From Mesorhizobium sp. 65-26 (GTDB lineage: Bacteria; Pseudomonadota; Alphaproteobacteria; Rhizobiales; Rhizobiaceae), in assembly GCA_001899205.1 (NCBI GenBank), contig MKVL01000039.1, forward strand, positions 1 to 64,000: DNA of 64,000 bases. Reading direction: 5' to 3'. Positions 43,452 through 54,613 of the stretch are shown one piece after another; position 1 is the first letter of the stretch; each line of letters begins with the position of its first letter. The translations under genes and the position numbers were made by a program. The notes under the pieces are model-generated. The model was not told where the DNA came from and did not search any database. It worked only from the letters and a program-made list of their open reading frames with translations.

Positions 43452-44390
43452 TCACGCCAGCTGCGAGGCGATCGTCCGCAGCATCTGCAGGAACACCTCG
43501 GTGGCTGGCGAAAGGCGTACATTGGCGCGGGTGGTGATGCCGATCAGCCCGGCGGTCGCGCGCAACGCCACCGGAAGGATGACAATGCCGCCAAGTGCCG
43601 CCTCCTGCCGCGCCACCTGCGCTGGAAAGACGCCGAGATAGTCGGCCGCCAGCAGCAATTGCCGGTTGGTGAGCAGCGACACGGAATCGACCGCGTGCGC
43701 CGGCGGATCCAGCCCCTCCTCCAGGAAGGCGATGTCGATCTGCCGGCGCATGTTGGTTTCGGGCGGTGGCAGGATCCACTCCCACTCGGTCAACTCGGCG
43801 AGGGCAAGCGTCTTGCGCCTGGTCAGCGGATGGTCGCGCCGGGCAACGACGCAGGCGAAATCCTCCGTCAGCACCTCCTGCTTGAGGGTAAGCGTTTCCG
43901 GCCGTTCCGACAGGCGGCCTATGACGAGGTCGAGATCGCCCGCCCTGAGCGCCGGGATAAGCACGTCGTCGGTGCCCTCCACCACCTTCACCACCAGCTT
44001 GGGCCGCTCGCGGCGCAACTGCGCGATCGCCCGTGGCAGCAGTTCGGCCGAGGCGGCGAGCAAGGTGCCGATCGCCACCCGGCCGCCCTTGCCGTCGCGC
44101 AGGTCGGCAAGATGCTCCTCCGCGTGCATGAGCTGGGCAAGGACGAGCCGGGCATGCTCGGCCAGCGTGTCGCCGAACAGGGTCGGCACGACGCCGCGGT
44201 TGGTGCGGTCGAACAGGCGCGCCCGCGTCAGCGCCTCCACCTCCTGCAGCGCCTTGGTCACCGCCGATTGCGTCATGTTCAGGCGCTTGGCCGCGCGCAC
44301 CAGATTGCCCTCCTCCACGATGGCCACCACCATGCGCAGATGACGCATGGTCAGATGGGCTGTGAGGGGTTTGGCGCGCGGATCGTTCAT
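43452..44390 (-). CDS. LysR family transcriptional regulator
   Basis: 312 residues: N-terminal helix-turn-helix (MRHLRMVVAIVEEGNLVRAAKRLNMTQSAVTKALQEVEALTRARLFDR) and a LysR substrate-binding domain (GGRVAIGTLLAASAELLPRAIAQLRRERP, RAGDLDLVIGRL). Start ATG 44390. Divergent from the quinolone/3-hydroxyanthranilate-type operon at 44490 with a dyad between them. It likely activates that operon, and perhaps the receptor at 42021 downstream on its own strand, in response to a pathway compound. Confidence 0.92.
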   Translation of the reverse strand: MNDPRAKPLTAHLTMRHLRMVVAIVEEGNLVRAAKRLNMTQSAVTKALQEVEALTRARLFDRTNRGVVPTLFGDTLAEHARLVLAQLMHAEEHLADLRDGKGGRVAIGTLLAASAELLPRAIAQLRRERPKLVVKVVEGTDDVLIPALRAGDLDLVIGRLSERPETLTLKQEVLTEDFACVVARRDHPLTRRKTLALAELTEWEWILPPPETNMRRQIDIAFLEEGLDPPAHAVDSVSLLTNRQLLLAADYLGVFPAQVARQEAALGGIVILPVALRATAGLIGITTRANVRLSPATEVFLQMLRTIASQLA

Positions 44391-44445
44391 CGATCCTGAT
44401 ATTCCATAGCTTCATAGAAACATCCAGAGAATTCACTTGCAAGAA

Positions 44446-44462
44446 TTTCCACGGACTGGAAA
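44446..44462. promoter_or_regulatory. LysR-type binding box
   Basis: TTTCCA-CGGAC-TGGAAA is a perfect 6-base dyad containing a T-N11-A core (T44448 to A44460). It lies between the divergent LysR and FAD monooxygenase genes, 28 bases upstream of the latter. This is the usual form and place of a LysR recognition site. Confidence 0.6.
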
Positions 44463-44489
44463 CTCGCAAGGACGGAGGAACAAGGGCGG

Positions 44490-45650
44490 ATGATGCAGAA
44501 CACGAAAGCGGGCCGTCGCGCCGAGATCGCCGGCGCTGGCATCGGCGGGCTGACCACGGCCGCCGCGCTGGCGCAGCGCGGCTGGTCGGTGACGGTGCAC
44601 GAGCGGGCGTCGACGCTGCGCACCTTTGGCGCCGGCATCTACATCTGGAGCAACGGCCTGCGCGTGCTGAAGGCGATCGGCGCCTATGACAAGGCGACCG
44701 TCGGAGCCCATGTCGGCCCGCAATTCCACACCCGCGACCACAATGACGAGACGATGGAGGAAATCCCCATCAACGGTCCGGACGACGCGCGGCTCATCAC
44801 CATCCTGCGCGAGACCCTGATCAACACGCTGGTCGAAGTCTGCCGCGACAGCGGCGTGGAGATCCTGACCAATTCGGAAGCCGTTGGCGCGACGCCGGAA
44901 GGTGAGCTGATCCTCGCCGACGGCGCCCGCCGCAAGGCCGATCTGGTGGTCGGCGCGGACGGCATCAATTCCCGCGTGCGGGATTCGCTCGACCTGCTGC
45001 AATACCGCAAGAGCCTCGGTTACGGCGCGATCCGCATGCTGATCCCGCGCGCCGAGGGCGACGTGCCCGCGCCGGACGAGAACCGCTACGTCGAGTATTT
45101 CACCGGCACGCGCCGCATCCTCTACACGCCGGCCAGCGCCAATGATCTCTACGTCGCGCTGTGCTGCCGCTCGGACGACGCCGCCGCGCTCGCCGTGCCG
45201 GCCGACCGGGCGTTGTGGACCGCCTCCTTCCCACACCTCGCCAATCTCGTCGCGCGCTTCGGCGACGCCGGCCGCTGGGACGTCTTCGAGGTCGCCAAGC
45301 TCAAGCAGTGGAGCAAGGGGCGCGTCGCCATAGTGGGCGACGCCGCCCACGCCATGCCGCCCTATCTCGGCCAGGGCGGTGGCTGCGCGCTGATGAACGG
45401 CCTCGGCCTTGCCGTTGCCGTCGCCGACGCAAGCGACATTGGCAAGGCGCTGCGCGACTGGGAAGCGCGAGAGCGGCCGATGACCGAGCATACGCAGGAC
45501 ACCGCCGAGAACCTCGGCAGCATGAACTACTGGCCCGACGACGTGCGCTCGCAGGTGCTGAAGATCGTCGGCAAGTCGCGCGAACTCGGCATGGAGCGCA
45601 TGAGGACTGCCCGGCACGTGCCCACCGGCACCGAAGCCTTCGCCGTCTGA
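44490..45650 (+). CDS. FAD-dependent aromatic monooxygenase, probable N-heterocycle 3-hydroxylase
   Basis: 386-residue group A flavoprotein. GAGIGG at 15-20 binds FAD, RETLINTLVEVC follows, the DG fingerprint is VVGADGINSRVRDS and the second FAD motif is AIVGDAAHAMPPYLGQGGGCALMN. Length and motif spacing fit salicylate, 6-hydroxynicotinate and 2-alkyl-4-quinolone hydroxylases. GGAGG lies upstream; the ATG at 44490 or 44493 starts the protein. First gene of the plus-strand operon and followed at once by a Hod-type dioxygenase, so a 3-hydroxylation of a 4-hydroxyquinoline is the natural reading, as for MeqE/AqdB. Substrate unproven. Confidence 0.88.
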   Translation: MMQNTKAGRRAEIAGAGIGGLTTAAALAQRGWSVTVHERASTLRTFGAGIYIWSNGLRVLKAIGAYDKATVGAHVGPQFHTRDHNDETMEEIPINGPDDARLITILRETLINTLVEVCRDSGVEILTNSEAVGATPEGELILADGARRKADLVVGADGINSRVRDSLDLLQYRKSLGYGAIRMLIPRAEGDVPAPDENRYVEYFTGTRRILYTPASANDLYVALCCRSDDAAALAVPADRALWTASFPHLANLVARFGDAGRWDVFEVAKLKQWSKGRVAIVGDAAHAMPPYLGQGGGCALMNGLGLAVAVADASDIGKALRDWEARERPMTEHTQDTAENLGSMNYWPDDVRSQVLKIVGKSRELGMERMRTARHVPTGTEAFAV

Positions 45651-45687
45651 CCGCGCCGCCGCGCAATCCTTGCTTTCGGAGTCTGAA

Positions 45688-46494
45688 ATGAAATCCATCC
45701 AGATCGGCGCCAACAGTTTTTCCTATGACGAGGCCGGCCCGCATGACGAGGCTGCCGGCGGCGAGGCCCTGCTCCTGCTTTCGGGCTGGTGCCAGGACCA
45801 CCGCCTGTTCAAGACGCTGGCGCCGGAACTGGCGAAGACGCATCGCGTCCTGCGTCTCGACTGGCGCGGCCATGGCGAGCATCGCGAGCATGACGGCGAC
45901 TTCACCGTCGACGACCAGGCATCCGATGTCGTGGCCTTCCTCGACAGGATGAACATCGAAAGGCTCGTGCCGGTTTCCACCTCGCATGGCGGCTGGGCCA
46001 ACATGGAGATCACCGACCGCGTCGACACTGGCCGCATCCCGCGCTCGGTGGTCATCGACTGGATCCAGACCACGCCGAACGAAGGTTTCTTCCAGGCCAT
46101 CGAGGAGCTTCAGGAGCGCTCGGCCTGGGAGAAGGGCCGTGGTGACCTGTTCGCCTACTGGATCGGCGACACCGACAACCAGGACATCATCGACCACGTC
46201 AACAAGGAGATGGCGGGTTACAGTTTCGAGATGTGGGCGCGTTCCGGTCGCGAGATCGCCAGCGCCTACCGCAAATGGGGCAACCCGATGCGGCGCATGG
46301 CGGCGATGAAGCAACACAGGCCGATCACGCATATCTACTCGCAGCCCTTCGAGCCCGAATACACCCAGGCGCAGCTCGACTTCGCGGCGGACCATGACTG
46401 GTACCGGCCGAACAAGCTGCCCGGACGCACGCATTTCCCGACGCTCGAGCAGCCGAAGGCGGTGGCCGACGCCATTCGCGCCTTCCTGCTATAG
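45688..46494 (+). CDS. Cofactor-free 2,4-dioxygenase, Hod/Qdo-like alpha/beta-hydrolase fold
   Basis: 268 residues. Members of this small group open 3-hydroxy-4(1H)-quinolones with O2 and release CO, without metal or flavin. The family marks are GWCQDHRLFKTL, DWRGHG, PVSTSHGGW, VVIDW and RTHFPTLEQP. Numbering from the ATG at 45688, S99, H100, D124, H249, W34 and W158 stand exactly two positions before the Hod residues S101, H102, D126, H251, W36 and W160 as I remember them. The EPEY and HIYSQP segments also match Hod. An ordinary esterase is much less likely. A TTG 18 bases upstream is an alternative start. Product would be an N-acylanthranilate-type compound; the next gene can remove the acyl group. 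Confidence 0.88.
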   Translation: MKSIQIGANSFSYDEAGPHDEAAGGEALLLLSGWCQDHRLFKTLAPELAKTHRVLRLDWRGHGEHREHDGDFTVDDQASDVVAFLDRMNIERLVPVSTSHGGWANMEITDRVDTGRIPRSVVIDWIQTTPNEGFFQAIEELQERSAWEKGRGDLFAYWIGDTDNQDIIDHVNKEMAGYSFEMWARSGREIASAYRKWGNPMRRMAAMKQHRPITHIYSQPFEPEYTQAQLDFAADHDWYRPNKLPGRTHFPTLEQPKAVADAIRAFLL

Positions 46495-46513
46495 GCCTGC
46501 AAGGATGGCGCCG

Positions 46514-47398
46514 ATGACCAGCACCCTTGCCGAGGAAACGACATGGCCGCGCGACCGGCTGGACCGCGACTACAGCGCGCGCGCCACCGTGACGCCAGAG
46601 CGTTTCGAGGCCGAGATGGTGCGCTACCGCGCCCTCTCGGATGCCGTGCGTGGGCCGTGGGCGACGCATCTCGACGTGGTCTATGACGAAGAGAGCGGAC
46701 AGACGCTGGATATTTTCGGCACCGGCGCGGAGCCGCGCGCGGTCTTCGTGTTCATCCATGGCGGCTACTGGCGCATGCTGTCCAAGCGCGATTCCGCCTT
46801 CATGGCCGGCGTACTGGCGCGGCATGACATCGCCACCGTCGCCGTCGACTACCGGCTGGCGCCAGAGGTTTCGCTGGCCGAGATCGTGCGCGAGGTGCGC
46901 GCCTCGATCGCCTTCCTGTGGAAGAACGGCCGCCGCTACGGCATCGATCCCGATCGCATTCATGTCGGCGGCAGCTCCGCCGGCGGACATCTGACGGGCG
47001 CCGTGATCTCCGGCGGCTGGCACGAGGCCTTCGGCGTGCCGGAAGACGTGGTCAAGAGCGCGCTGCCGATCAGCGGCCTGTTCCATCTCGGCCCGATCTC
47101 GCAGTCTTTCGTGCGCGACTGGGTGTCGCTGGATGAGCAGGCCATCAGGACGCTCAGCCCGTTCGAGAACCTGCCCGCCAGCGGGTGCCCCATCGTCGTC
47201 GCCTATGCAGACAGCGAAGCGGAAGGCTTCAAGCGGCAGTCGCGGGAATATGACCACCTGTGGCGGCAGGCCGGCTTTCCCTCGACGCTGATGGAGATTC
47301 CCGACCGCAACCATTTCGACGTGATCCTCGACCTCGCCGACGAGGACACGGCACTGACCCGGGCGCTGCTGCGCCTGGTCGGCGGCAAGGCCGCCTGA
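46514..47398 (+). CDS. Arylformamidase-like alpha/beta hydrolase
   Basis: About 294 residues. The oxyanion motif HGGYW (82-86) is the mark of kynurenine-formamidase-like hydrolases, followed by VDYRLAPEVSLAEIVREVRASIAFLW, the nucleophile elbow GGSSAGGHL with S155, VAYADSEAEGF for the acid and DRNHFDV for the His. The likely reaction is removal of a formyl group from an N-formyl aromatic amine. Start at ATG 46514 with AAGGA eight bases upstream; the ATG at 46505 is too close to that site. Between the Hod-type dioxygenase and the DapA-like gene, it fits as the step that frees anthranilate or 3-hydroxyanthranilate. Confidence 0.87.
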   Translation: MTSTLAEETTWPRDRLDRDYSARATVTPERFEAEMVRYRALSDAVRGPWATHLDVVYDEESGQTLDIFGTGAEPRAVFVFIHGGYWRMLSKRDSAFMAGVLARHDIATVAVDYRLAPEVSLAEIVREVRASIAFLWKNGRRYGIDPDRIHVGGSSAGGHLTGAVISGGWHEAFGVPEDVVKSALPISGLFHLGPISQSFVRDWVSLDEQAIRTLSPFENLPASGCPIVVAYADSEAEGFKRQSREYDHLWRQAGFPSTLMEIPDRNHFDVILDLADEDTALTRALLRLVGGKAA

Positions 47399-47426
47399 GC
47401 CCGGCGACGGAGACAATGGACGCAAG

Positions 47427-48976
<1,550 letters not shown>

Positions 48977-49076
48977 CCCTTCCGGGCCGCCGCTTTTCTG
49001 CATGAGGAGGGGCAAGCGGCAGCGGTGCATGCCGACAGACGCGGCCGGAGGCCGCCCAAGAGAGGAGAACGACTGG

Positions 49077-50243
49077 ATGTATCGGAAGACATTTTTGGCG
49101 CTGGCCGTTTCGGTTGCGGCCGCCCTGCCCGCCTTCGCTCAGGAGCCGGTCAAGATCGGCCTGATCACCACGCTGTCCGGCCCGGGAGGCTATATCGGCC
49201 AGGACATCCGTGACGCCTTCAAGCTGGCGGTCGACATGGAAGGCGGAAAGCTGGGCGGCGCCCCGGTCGACTTGATGGTCGAGGACGACGCGCTCAAGCC
49301 CGGCCAGGGCAAGCAGATCGCCGAGCGAATGCTGACCAATGACGGCGTCAAGCTGTTCACCGGCATCGTCTTTTCCAACGTCGCCGGCGCGACCGTTCCC
49401 GACATCGTCGACGCGGGCGCCTTCTACATCAGCCCCAACGCCGCGCCCTCCAATATGGCCGGCAAGGGCTGCAACGAGAACTACTTCGTCGTGTCCTGGC
49501 AGAATGACAGCCTGCATGAGAGCGCGGGCCAGCTTGCCTCCAACCTCGGCTACAAGAGCGCCTTCGTGCTGGCGCCCAACTACCAGGCCGGCAAGGACGC
49601 GATCACCGGCTTCAAGCGCTACTTCAAGGGCAAGATCGTCGGCGAGCTCTACACCAGCCTCGACCAGACGGACTTTTCCGCCGAGATGGCGCAGATCCGC
49701 GCCGCCAATCCCGAAGTCGTCTTCCAGTTCCATCCGGGCGGCCTCGGCATCAGCTTCCTGCGCCAGTACGAACAGGCCGGCCTGCTGAAGACCGTTCCGA
49801 TGGTCCTGGCCGAGCCCTCGCTCGACGCCGTGACGCTGAAGTCGATCGGCGAGGCAGCCATCGGGCTCAATGTCTCCAGCCACTGGAATTCGGATTTCGA
49901 CAATCCGGCCAACAAGAAGTTCATGGAAGCCTGGACGAAGGCCTACAACCGCATGCCGACCTACTATGCCAGCCAGGCCTACGACGCCGCGCTGGAGATA
50001 GCCTCGGCGCTGAAGGCGACCAACGGCAGCCTGGCCGATGCCGACGCGTTCCGCGCGGCACTGCGCAAGGCCGACTTCCAGTCCGTGCGCGGCAAGTTCA
50101 GCTTCGGCCCGAACCAGCATCCGGTCCAGGACTGGTACGCCCTCAAGGTCGAGAAGGGCGAGGACGGCAAGCCCGTGCTGAAGACGGTCGGCGAGGTCTT
50201 CAAGGACCACGGCGACGCTTACGCCGACCAGTGCAAGATGTAG
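49077..50243 (+). CDS. Branched-chain amino acid-type (Liv) ABC substrate-binding protein, copy 2
   Basis: 388-residue periplasmic receptor. Signal peptide with KTFLALAVSVAAALPAFA and cleavage before QEPVK. The mature protein begins KIGLITTLSGPGGYIGQDIRDA, followed by APNYQAGKDAI, LDQTDFSAEMAQIRAA, SSHWNSDFDNP and KFSFGPNQHPVQDWYAL. It is plainly a paralogue of the receptor at 42021. GAGGAGAA precedes the ATG at 49077. It lies between the dioxygenase gene and the transporter membrane genes, so its ligand is probably the pathway's aromatic substrate rather than a branched-chain amino acid. Confidence 0.91.
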   Translation: MYRKTFLALAVSVAAALPAFAQEPVKIGLITTLSGPGGYIGQDIRDAFKLAVDMEGGKLGGAPVDLMVEDDALKPGQGKQIAERMLTNDGVKLFTGIVFSNVAGATVPDIVDAGAFYISPNAAPSNMAGKGCNENYFVVSWQNDSLHESAGQLASNLGYKSAFVLAPNYQAGKDAITGFKRYFKGKIVGELYTSLDQTDFSAEMAQIRAANPEVVFQFHPGGLGISFLRQYEQAGLLKTVPMVLAEPSLDAVTLKSIGEAAIGLNVSSHWNSDFDNPANKKFMEAWTKAYNRMPTYYASQAYDAALEIASALKATNGSLADADAFRAALRKADFQSVRGKFSFGPNQHPVQDWYALKVEKGEDGKPVLKTVGEVFKDHGDAYADQCKM

Positions 50244-50253
50244 CATTATCGCC

Positions 50254-50279
50254 GCGGGCGCGGCACCGTCCGCGCCCGC
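50254..50279 (+). terminator. Hairpin after the Liv-type receptor gene
   Basis: A perfect 10-base-pair stem (GCGGGCGCGG with CCGCGCCCGC) and 6-base loop lie 10 bases after the receptor stop. There is no long T-run. It probably protects the receptor mRNA or reduces readthrough into the permease genes. Confidence 0.6.
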
Positions 50280-50285
50280 TTCATC

Positions 50286-50352
50286 GAGCAATTCCAGCAA
50301 AAGCGCGCAACGGTTTGCGCCGGGAATTGCGTAAAAACAAAGAGATAGAGCA
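50286..50352. repeat. Rhizobiales intergenic repeat (RIME-like)
   Basis: Begins GAGCAATTCC, has nested inverted repeats (GCAATTCC with GGAATTGC, GCGCAA with TTGCGC) and ends GTAAAAACAAAGAGATAGAG. I recognise this from memory as a short element common in intergenic regions of Mesorhizobium-type genomes. It sits between receptor and permease genes of the Liv-type transporter. Confidence 0.65.
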
Positions 50353-50414
50353 ATACCGGCGGTTCTTTTCGCCGCAATTGTCCTGATCCATCGAACCCAC
50401 CGAGGCGCATCTCG

Positions 50415-51329
50415 ATGTCGCTCTTCCTGGAGCAATTGCTGAACGGCCTGCAGTTCGGCGTCATGCTGTTCCTGCTGGCCGCCGGCCTGACGCTGATCTT
50501 CGGCATCATGGGCGTCATCAACCTGGCGCACGGCTCGATCTACATGATCGGCGCCTATGCCGGCGCCTATGTGGCGGCGCAGACCGGCTCATTCTTCCTC
50601 GGCGTGCCGGCGGCTCTCGTCGCGGCCGCGCTGGTCGGCGCGGCCATGGAATTCCTGGTCGTGCGCCGGCTCTACAAGCGCGATCATCTCGACCAGGTGC
50701 TCGCCACCTTCGCCCTGATCCTGATCTTCAACCAGGTGGTGACGCTGCTGTTCGGCCGCCAGCCGCTGTTCGTCTCGATGCCCTCGCTGCTCGACGGCGC
50801 GGTCGAGCTTTTGCCCGGCCTCACCTACCCGATCTATCGCCTGGCCATCATCCTCGTCGGACTGCTGGTGGCGCTCGGGCTCTATCTGCTGATCAACAGG
50901 ACGCGCATCGGCATGCTGGTGCGCGCCGGTTCCACCAACCGCGAGATGGTGCGAGCGCTGGGCGTCAATGTCGGCATGCTCTACACCATCGTCTTCGGCC
51001 TCGGCGCGTTGCTTGCCGGACTGGCGGGCGTCATGGCCGGGCCGATCCTGGCCGTGCAGGTCGGCATGGGCGAGCAGATCCTCATCACCACCTTCGTGGT
51101 CGTCGTCATCGGCGGCGTCGGCTCCATCCGCGGCGCCTTCGTCGCCAGCCTGCTGCTCGGCGTGGTCGACACAATGCTGCGCGCCTACCTGCCGTCGATG
51201 CTGCGCCACGTCATGATCGGTTCGGACGCCGACGCGCTCGGCGCCGGCATCTCCTCCATGGGCATCTACCTGTTGATGGCCGTGGTGCTTCTCATCCGCC
51301 CGAAAGGGCTCTTCGCTCCCAATTCCTGA
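50415..51329 (+). CDS. Branched-chain amino acid-type ABC permease, LivH-like
   Basis: 304 residues, strongly hydrophobic. The start FLEQLLNGLQFGVMLFLLAAGLTLIFGIMGVINLAHGSIYM is the LivH signature. The conserved loop NREMVRALGVNVGMLYTIVFGLGALLAGLAGVMAGPI and GGVGSIRGAFVASLLLG follow. ATG 50415. First of four membrane/ATPase genes that almost touch. Confidence 0.93.
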   Translation: MSLFLEQLLNGLQFGVMLFLLAAGLTLIFGIMGVINLAHGSIYMIGAYAGAYVAAQTGSFFLGVPAALVAAALVGAAMEFLVVRRLYKRDHLDQVLATFALILIFNQVVTLLFGRQPLFVSMPSLLDGAVELLPGLTYPIYRLAIILVGLLVALGLYLLINRTRIGMLVRAGSTNREMVRALGVNVGMLYTIVFGLGALLAGLAGVMAGPILAVQVGMGEQILITTFVVVVIGGVGSIRGAFVASLLLGVVDTMLRAYLPSMLRHVMIGSDADALGAGISSMGIYLLMAVVLLIRPKGLFAPNS

Positions 51330-51347
51330 CCCCGTCGCTCGGCTCCA

Positions 51348-52327
51348 ATGGACAAATCCATCAACAAACCATTTCTGCTCGCCGGGGTGCTGATCGTGCT
51401 CGTGGCGCTGCCGTTCCTGGCGAACGCGGCCGGCTATCCCGCGCTGACGTCGCTGGCCACGCGCGCGCTGATCTACGGCATCGCCGCGGCCAGCCTCAAC
51501 CTGGTGCTCGGCTATGGCGGCATGGTCAGCTTCGGCCACGCCGCCTTCTTCGGGCTCGGCGGCTATGTCGTCGGCATCCTCTACCAACACTACACGCAGG
51601 ACGACATGTTACTGGGGCTCATCCCCGGCACCAATCAGTTGCTGGTCACGCTGCCGGCGACGCTGCTGGTCAGCGGCCTGGCGGCGGCCTTGATTGGCGC
51701 GCTGTCACTGCGCACCGGCGGCGTGCAGTTCATCATGATCACGCTCGCCTTCGCGCAGATGCTGTTCTTCCTGTTCGTGTCGCTCAAGACCTATGGCGGC
51801 GATGACGGCCTCATCATCCGGCGCGCCAACGAACTGCCCGGCCTCAACATGCGCGACAAGCAGACGATCTACTACGTCTACCTCGCGATCGCCGCGATCT
51901 TCTTCTTCCTGCTCTGGCGCATCGTCAATTCGCGCTTCGGCAATGTGCTGGTGGGCCTGCGCCAGAACGAGCGGCGGATGGCGGCACTGGGGCTTCCCGC
52001 CTACCGCTACAAGCTGGCGGCCTTCGTTATTTCAGGCATGGGCGCCGGCCTCGCCGGCTGCCTGATGGCCAATTTCCTGCGTTTCGCCAGCCCCGACATG
52101 GTGCATTGGACGAAGTCCGGCGAGCTGATGGTCATGGTCGTGCTCGGCGGCGTCGGCACGTTGTTCGGCCCGCTGATCGGCGCCGCCGCCTACACCATCC
52201 TCGAAGCCGTCCTGGCATCGTGGACGGAGTATTGGCAGCTCGGCCTCGGCTTCATCCTGCTGTTCGTCGTGCTCTACACCCATGGCGGCATCCAGGCGCT
52301 GTTCGCCCGCATCGGCGGGAGGCGCCC

Positions 52328-52331
<4 letters not shown>
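51348..52331 (+). CDS. Branched-chain amino acid-type ABC permease, LivM-like
   Basis: 327 residues with LivM marks: ASLNLVLGYGGMVSFGHAAFFGLGGYVVGIL, RRMAALGLPAYRYKLAAFVISGMGAGLAGCLMA and GGVGTLFGPLIGAAAYTILEA. Pairs with the LivH-like permease. Its stop overlaps the GTG start of the following ATPase gene. Confidence 0.93.
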
Positions 52332-53079
<748 letters not shown>

Positions 53080-53086
<7 letters not shown>

Positions 53087-53781
53087 GCGTAAGCGGCCTG
53101 CAATCCGCCTATGGGCCAAGCCAGGTCCTGTTCGACGTCGAGCTTCGCATCGCCGAGGGCGAGGTGGTGACGCTGCTCGGGCGCAACGGCATGGGCAAGA
53201 CCACGACGGTGCGCTCCATCATGGGCCTGCTCAAGCCGCATGCCGGCAAGATCAGCTTCGCCGACCGCGACGTGTTCGGCGCCGCGCCGGAAGCGGTCGC
53301 GCGCCTTGGCGTCGGGCTTGTGCCGGAAGGGCGCCAGACCTTCGCCACGCTGACGGTGCGCGAGAACCTGGTCGCTACAGCCGCCAACCGGCTGCGCCGC
53401 AAGGCCCCCTGGACACTGGAGCGCGTCTACGCGCTGTTCCCGCGCCTGCGCGAGCGCGCCGGCCAGGCGGCCGGCACGCTTTCGGGCGGCGAGCAGCAGA
53501 TGCTCGTCGTCGGCCGCGCGCTGATGACCAATCCCCGGCTGCTGATCCTCGACGAGGCGACAGAGGGCCTTGCGCCGGTCATCCGTGCCGAGATCTGGCG
53601 CTGCATCGAAGCCTTGAAGGCCGAGGGCCAGTCGATCCTGCTCATCGACAAGAATGTCGAGGTGCTGAAGCGGCTCGCCGACCGCCACTACATCCTCGAG
53701 AAGGGGCGCACCGTCTGGTCGGGCTCGAGCGCCGATCTCGCCGCCAATGCCGAGCTGGTGCATCGCTATGTCGGCATCTGA
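53080..53781 (+). CDS. Branched-chain amino acid-type ABC ATPase, LivF-like
   Basis: 233 residues. Walker A GRNGMGKTT, the LivF segment LGVGLVPEGRQTFATLTVRENL, signature LSGGEQQMLVVGRAL and Walker B LLILDEATEGLAP. The H-loop position reads LIDKNVEVLKRL: the usual 'VEQN' type motif is replaced by IDKN, also seen in some LivF proteins. Overlaps the previous gene by 7 bases and the next by 14. Confidence 0.93.
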
Positions 53782-54589
53782 GACCAGCCGCCGCCTGCGC
53801 CTCGCCTTCGTCGGCTGGGGCGCGATTGCCACCCGCGTCGCCGAACTGCTGACTGAGCGCCAGGCGGCCATCGACATCGTTGCCATCGCCGTACGCGACG
53901 CCGCGAAGGCGCGGCCGGATGTGCCGACCGGCGCGAGGCTGATCTCCAGCCCATCCAAACTCGCCGGGCTCGGCCTCGACATGGTGATCGAGGCCGCCGG
54001 ACGGGCTTCGGTTCCGGTCTGGGCCGAGGCTGCGCTGCGCCACTCCAGGCGTTTCGTCGTGTCCTCGACCAGCGCCTTCTGCGATGACGCCCTGCTCGCG
54101 CGCCTTGTCGAGATCGCGCGCGAGCAAGGGAGCCAGATCGTCGTGCCTCCCGGCGCGCTCGGCGGCATGGACGCGCTGACAGCAGCCTCCACCCTGCCCC
54201 TGGACACGGTCGTGCATTCCATCGTCAAGCCGCCGCTAGCCTGGCGCGGCACGGGCGCCGAGGCCCTGCTCGACCTCGGCGCGCTCGAAACGCGCGCTGT
54301 GTTCTTTTCCGGCACGGCGCGCGAGGCCGCCGACCGCTTTCCGCAGAACGCCAACGTCGCCGTCATCTCGGCGCTTGCCGGCATCGGGCTCGACCGCACG
54401 CGCGTCGAGCTGGTGGCCGACCCCGCCGTTTCCCGCAATTGCCACCGGCTTAGCGCGTCGGGCGCGTTCGGCCGCATGGAGATGCTGTTCGAGAACGAAC
54501 CGCTCAAGACCAACCCGAAATCGTCGGAGATGACGGCGCTCAACCTCGTGCGGCTGGTCGAGAACCAGCTCGCGCCCCTTGCGCACTAG
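53768..54589 (+). CDS. Aspartate dehydrogenase-like oxidoreductase (NadX family)
   Basis: 273 residues. An N-terminal Rossmann domain opens LRLAFVGWGAIATRVAELL, then DMVIEAAGRASVPVWAEAAL, VPPGALGGMDALTAAS and the C-terminal aspartate-dehydrogenase domain with HSIVKPPLAWRGT, NANVAVISALAGIGLDRTRVELVADP and SASGAFGRMEM. Family members oxidise L-aspartate to iminoaspartate or run the reverse. In a 3-hydroxyanthranilate pathway it may act on an amino or imino dicarboxylate formed from the ring. Starts within the end of the LivF-like gene, so it is part of the operon. Confidence 0.85.
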   Translation: MSASETSRRLRLAFVGWGAIATRVAELLTERQAAIDIVAIAVRDAAKARPDVPTGARLISSPSKLAGLGLDMVIEAAGRASVPVWAEAALRHSRRFVVSSTSAFCDDALLARLVEIAREQGSQIVVPPGALGGMDALTAASTLPLDTVVHSIVKPPLAWRGTGAEALLDLGALETRAVFFSGTAREAADRFPQNANVAVISALAGIGLDRTRVELVADPAVSRNCHRLSASGAFGRMEMLFENEPLKTNPKSSEMTALNLVRLVENQLAPLAH

Positions 54590-54613
54590 CCGTCGCGGAC
54601 AATGGAGACCATC

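Noticed and set aside
43438-43453. TGACA-CGTCA-TGTCA dyad at the end of the LysR gene
   Set aside because: It overlaps the LysR coding end, is far from any start codon and has no partner site; it could be chance.
45688-46494. Reading this gene as an ordinary esterase or 3-oxoadipate enol-lactonase
   Set aside because: The GWC.DHR, HSHGGW-like, RTHFP and EPEY segments and the constant two-residue offset to Hod active-site residues favour the cofactor-free dioxygenase group.
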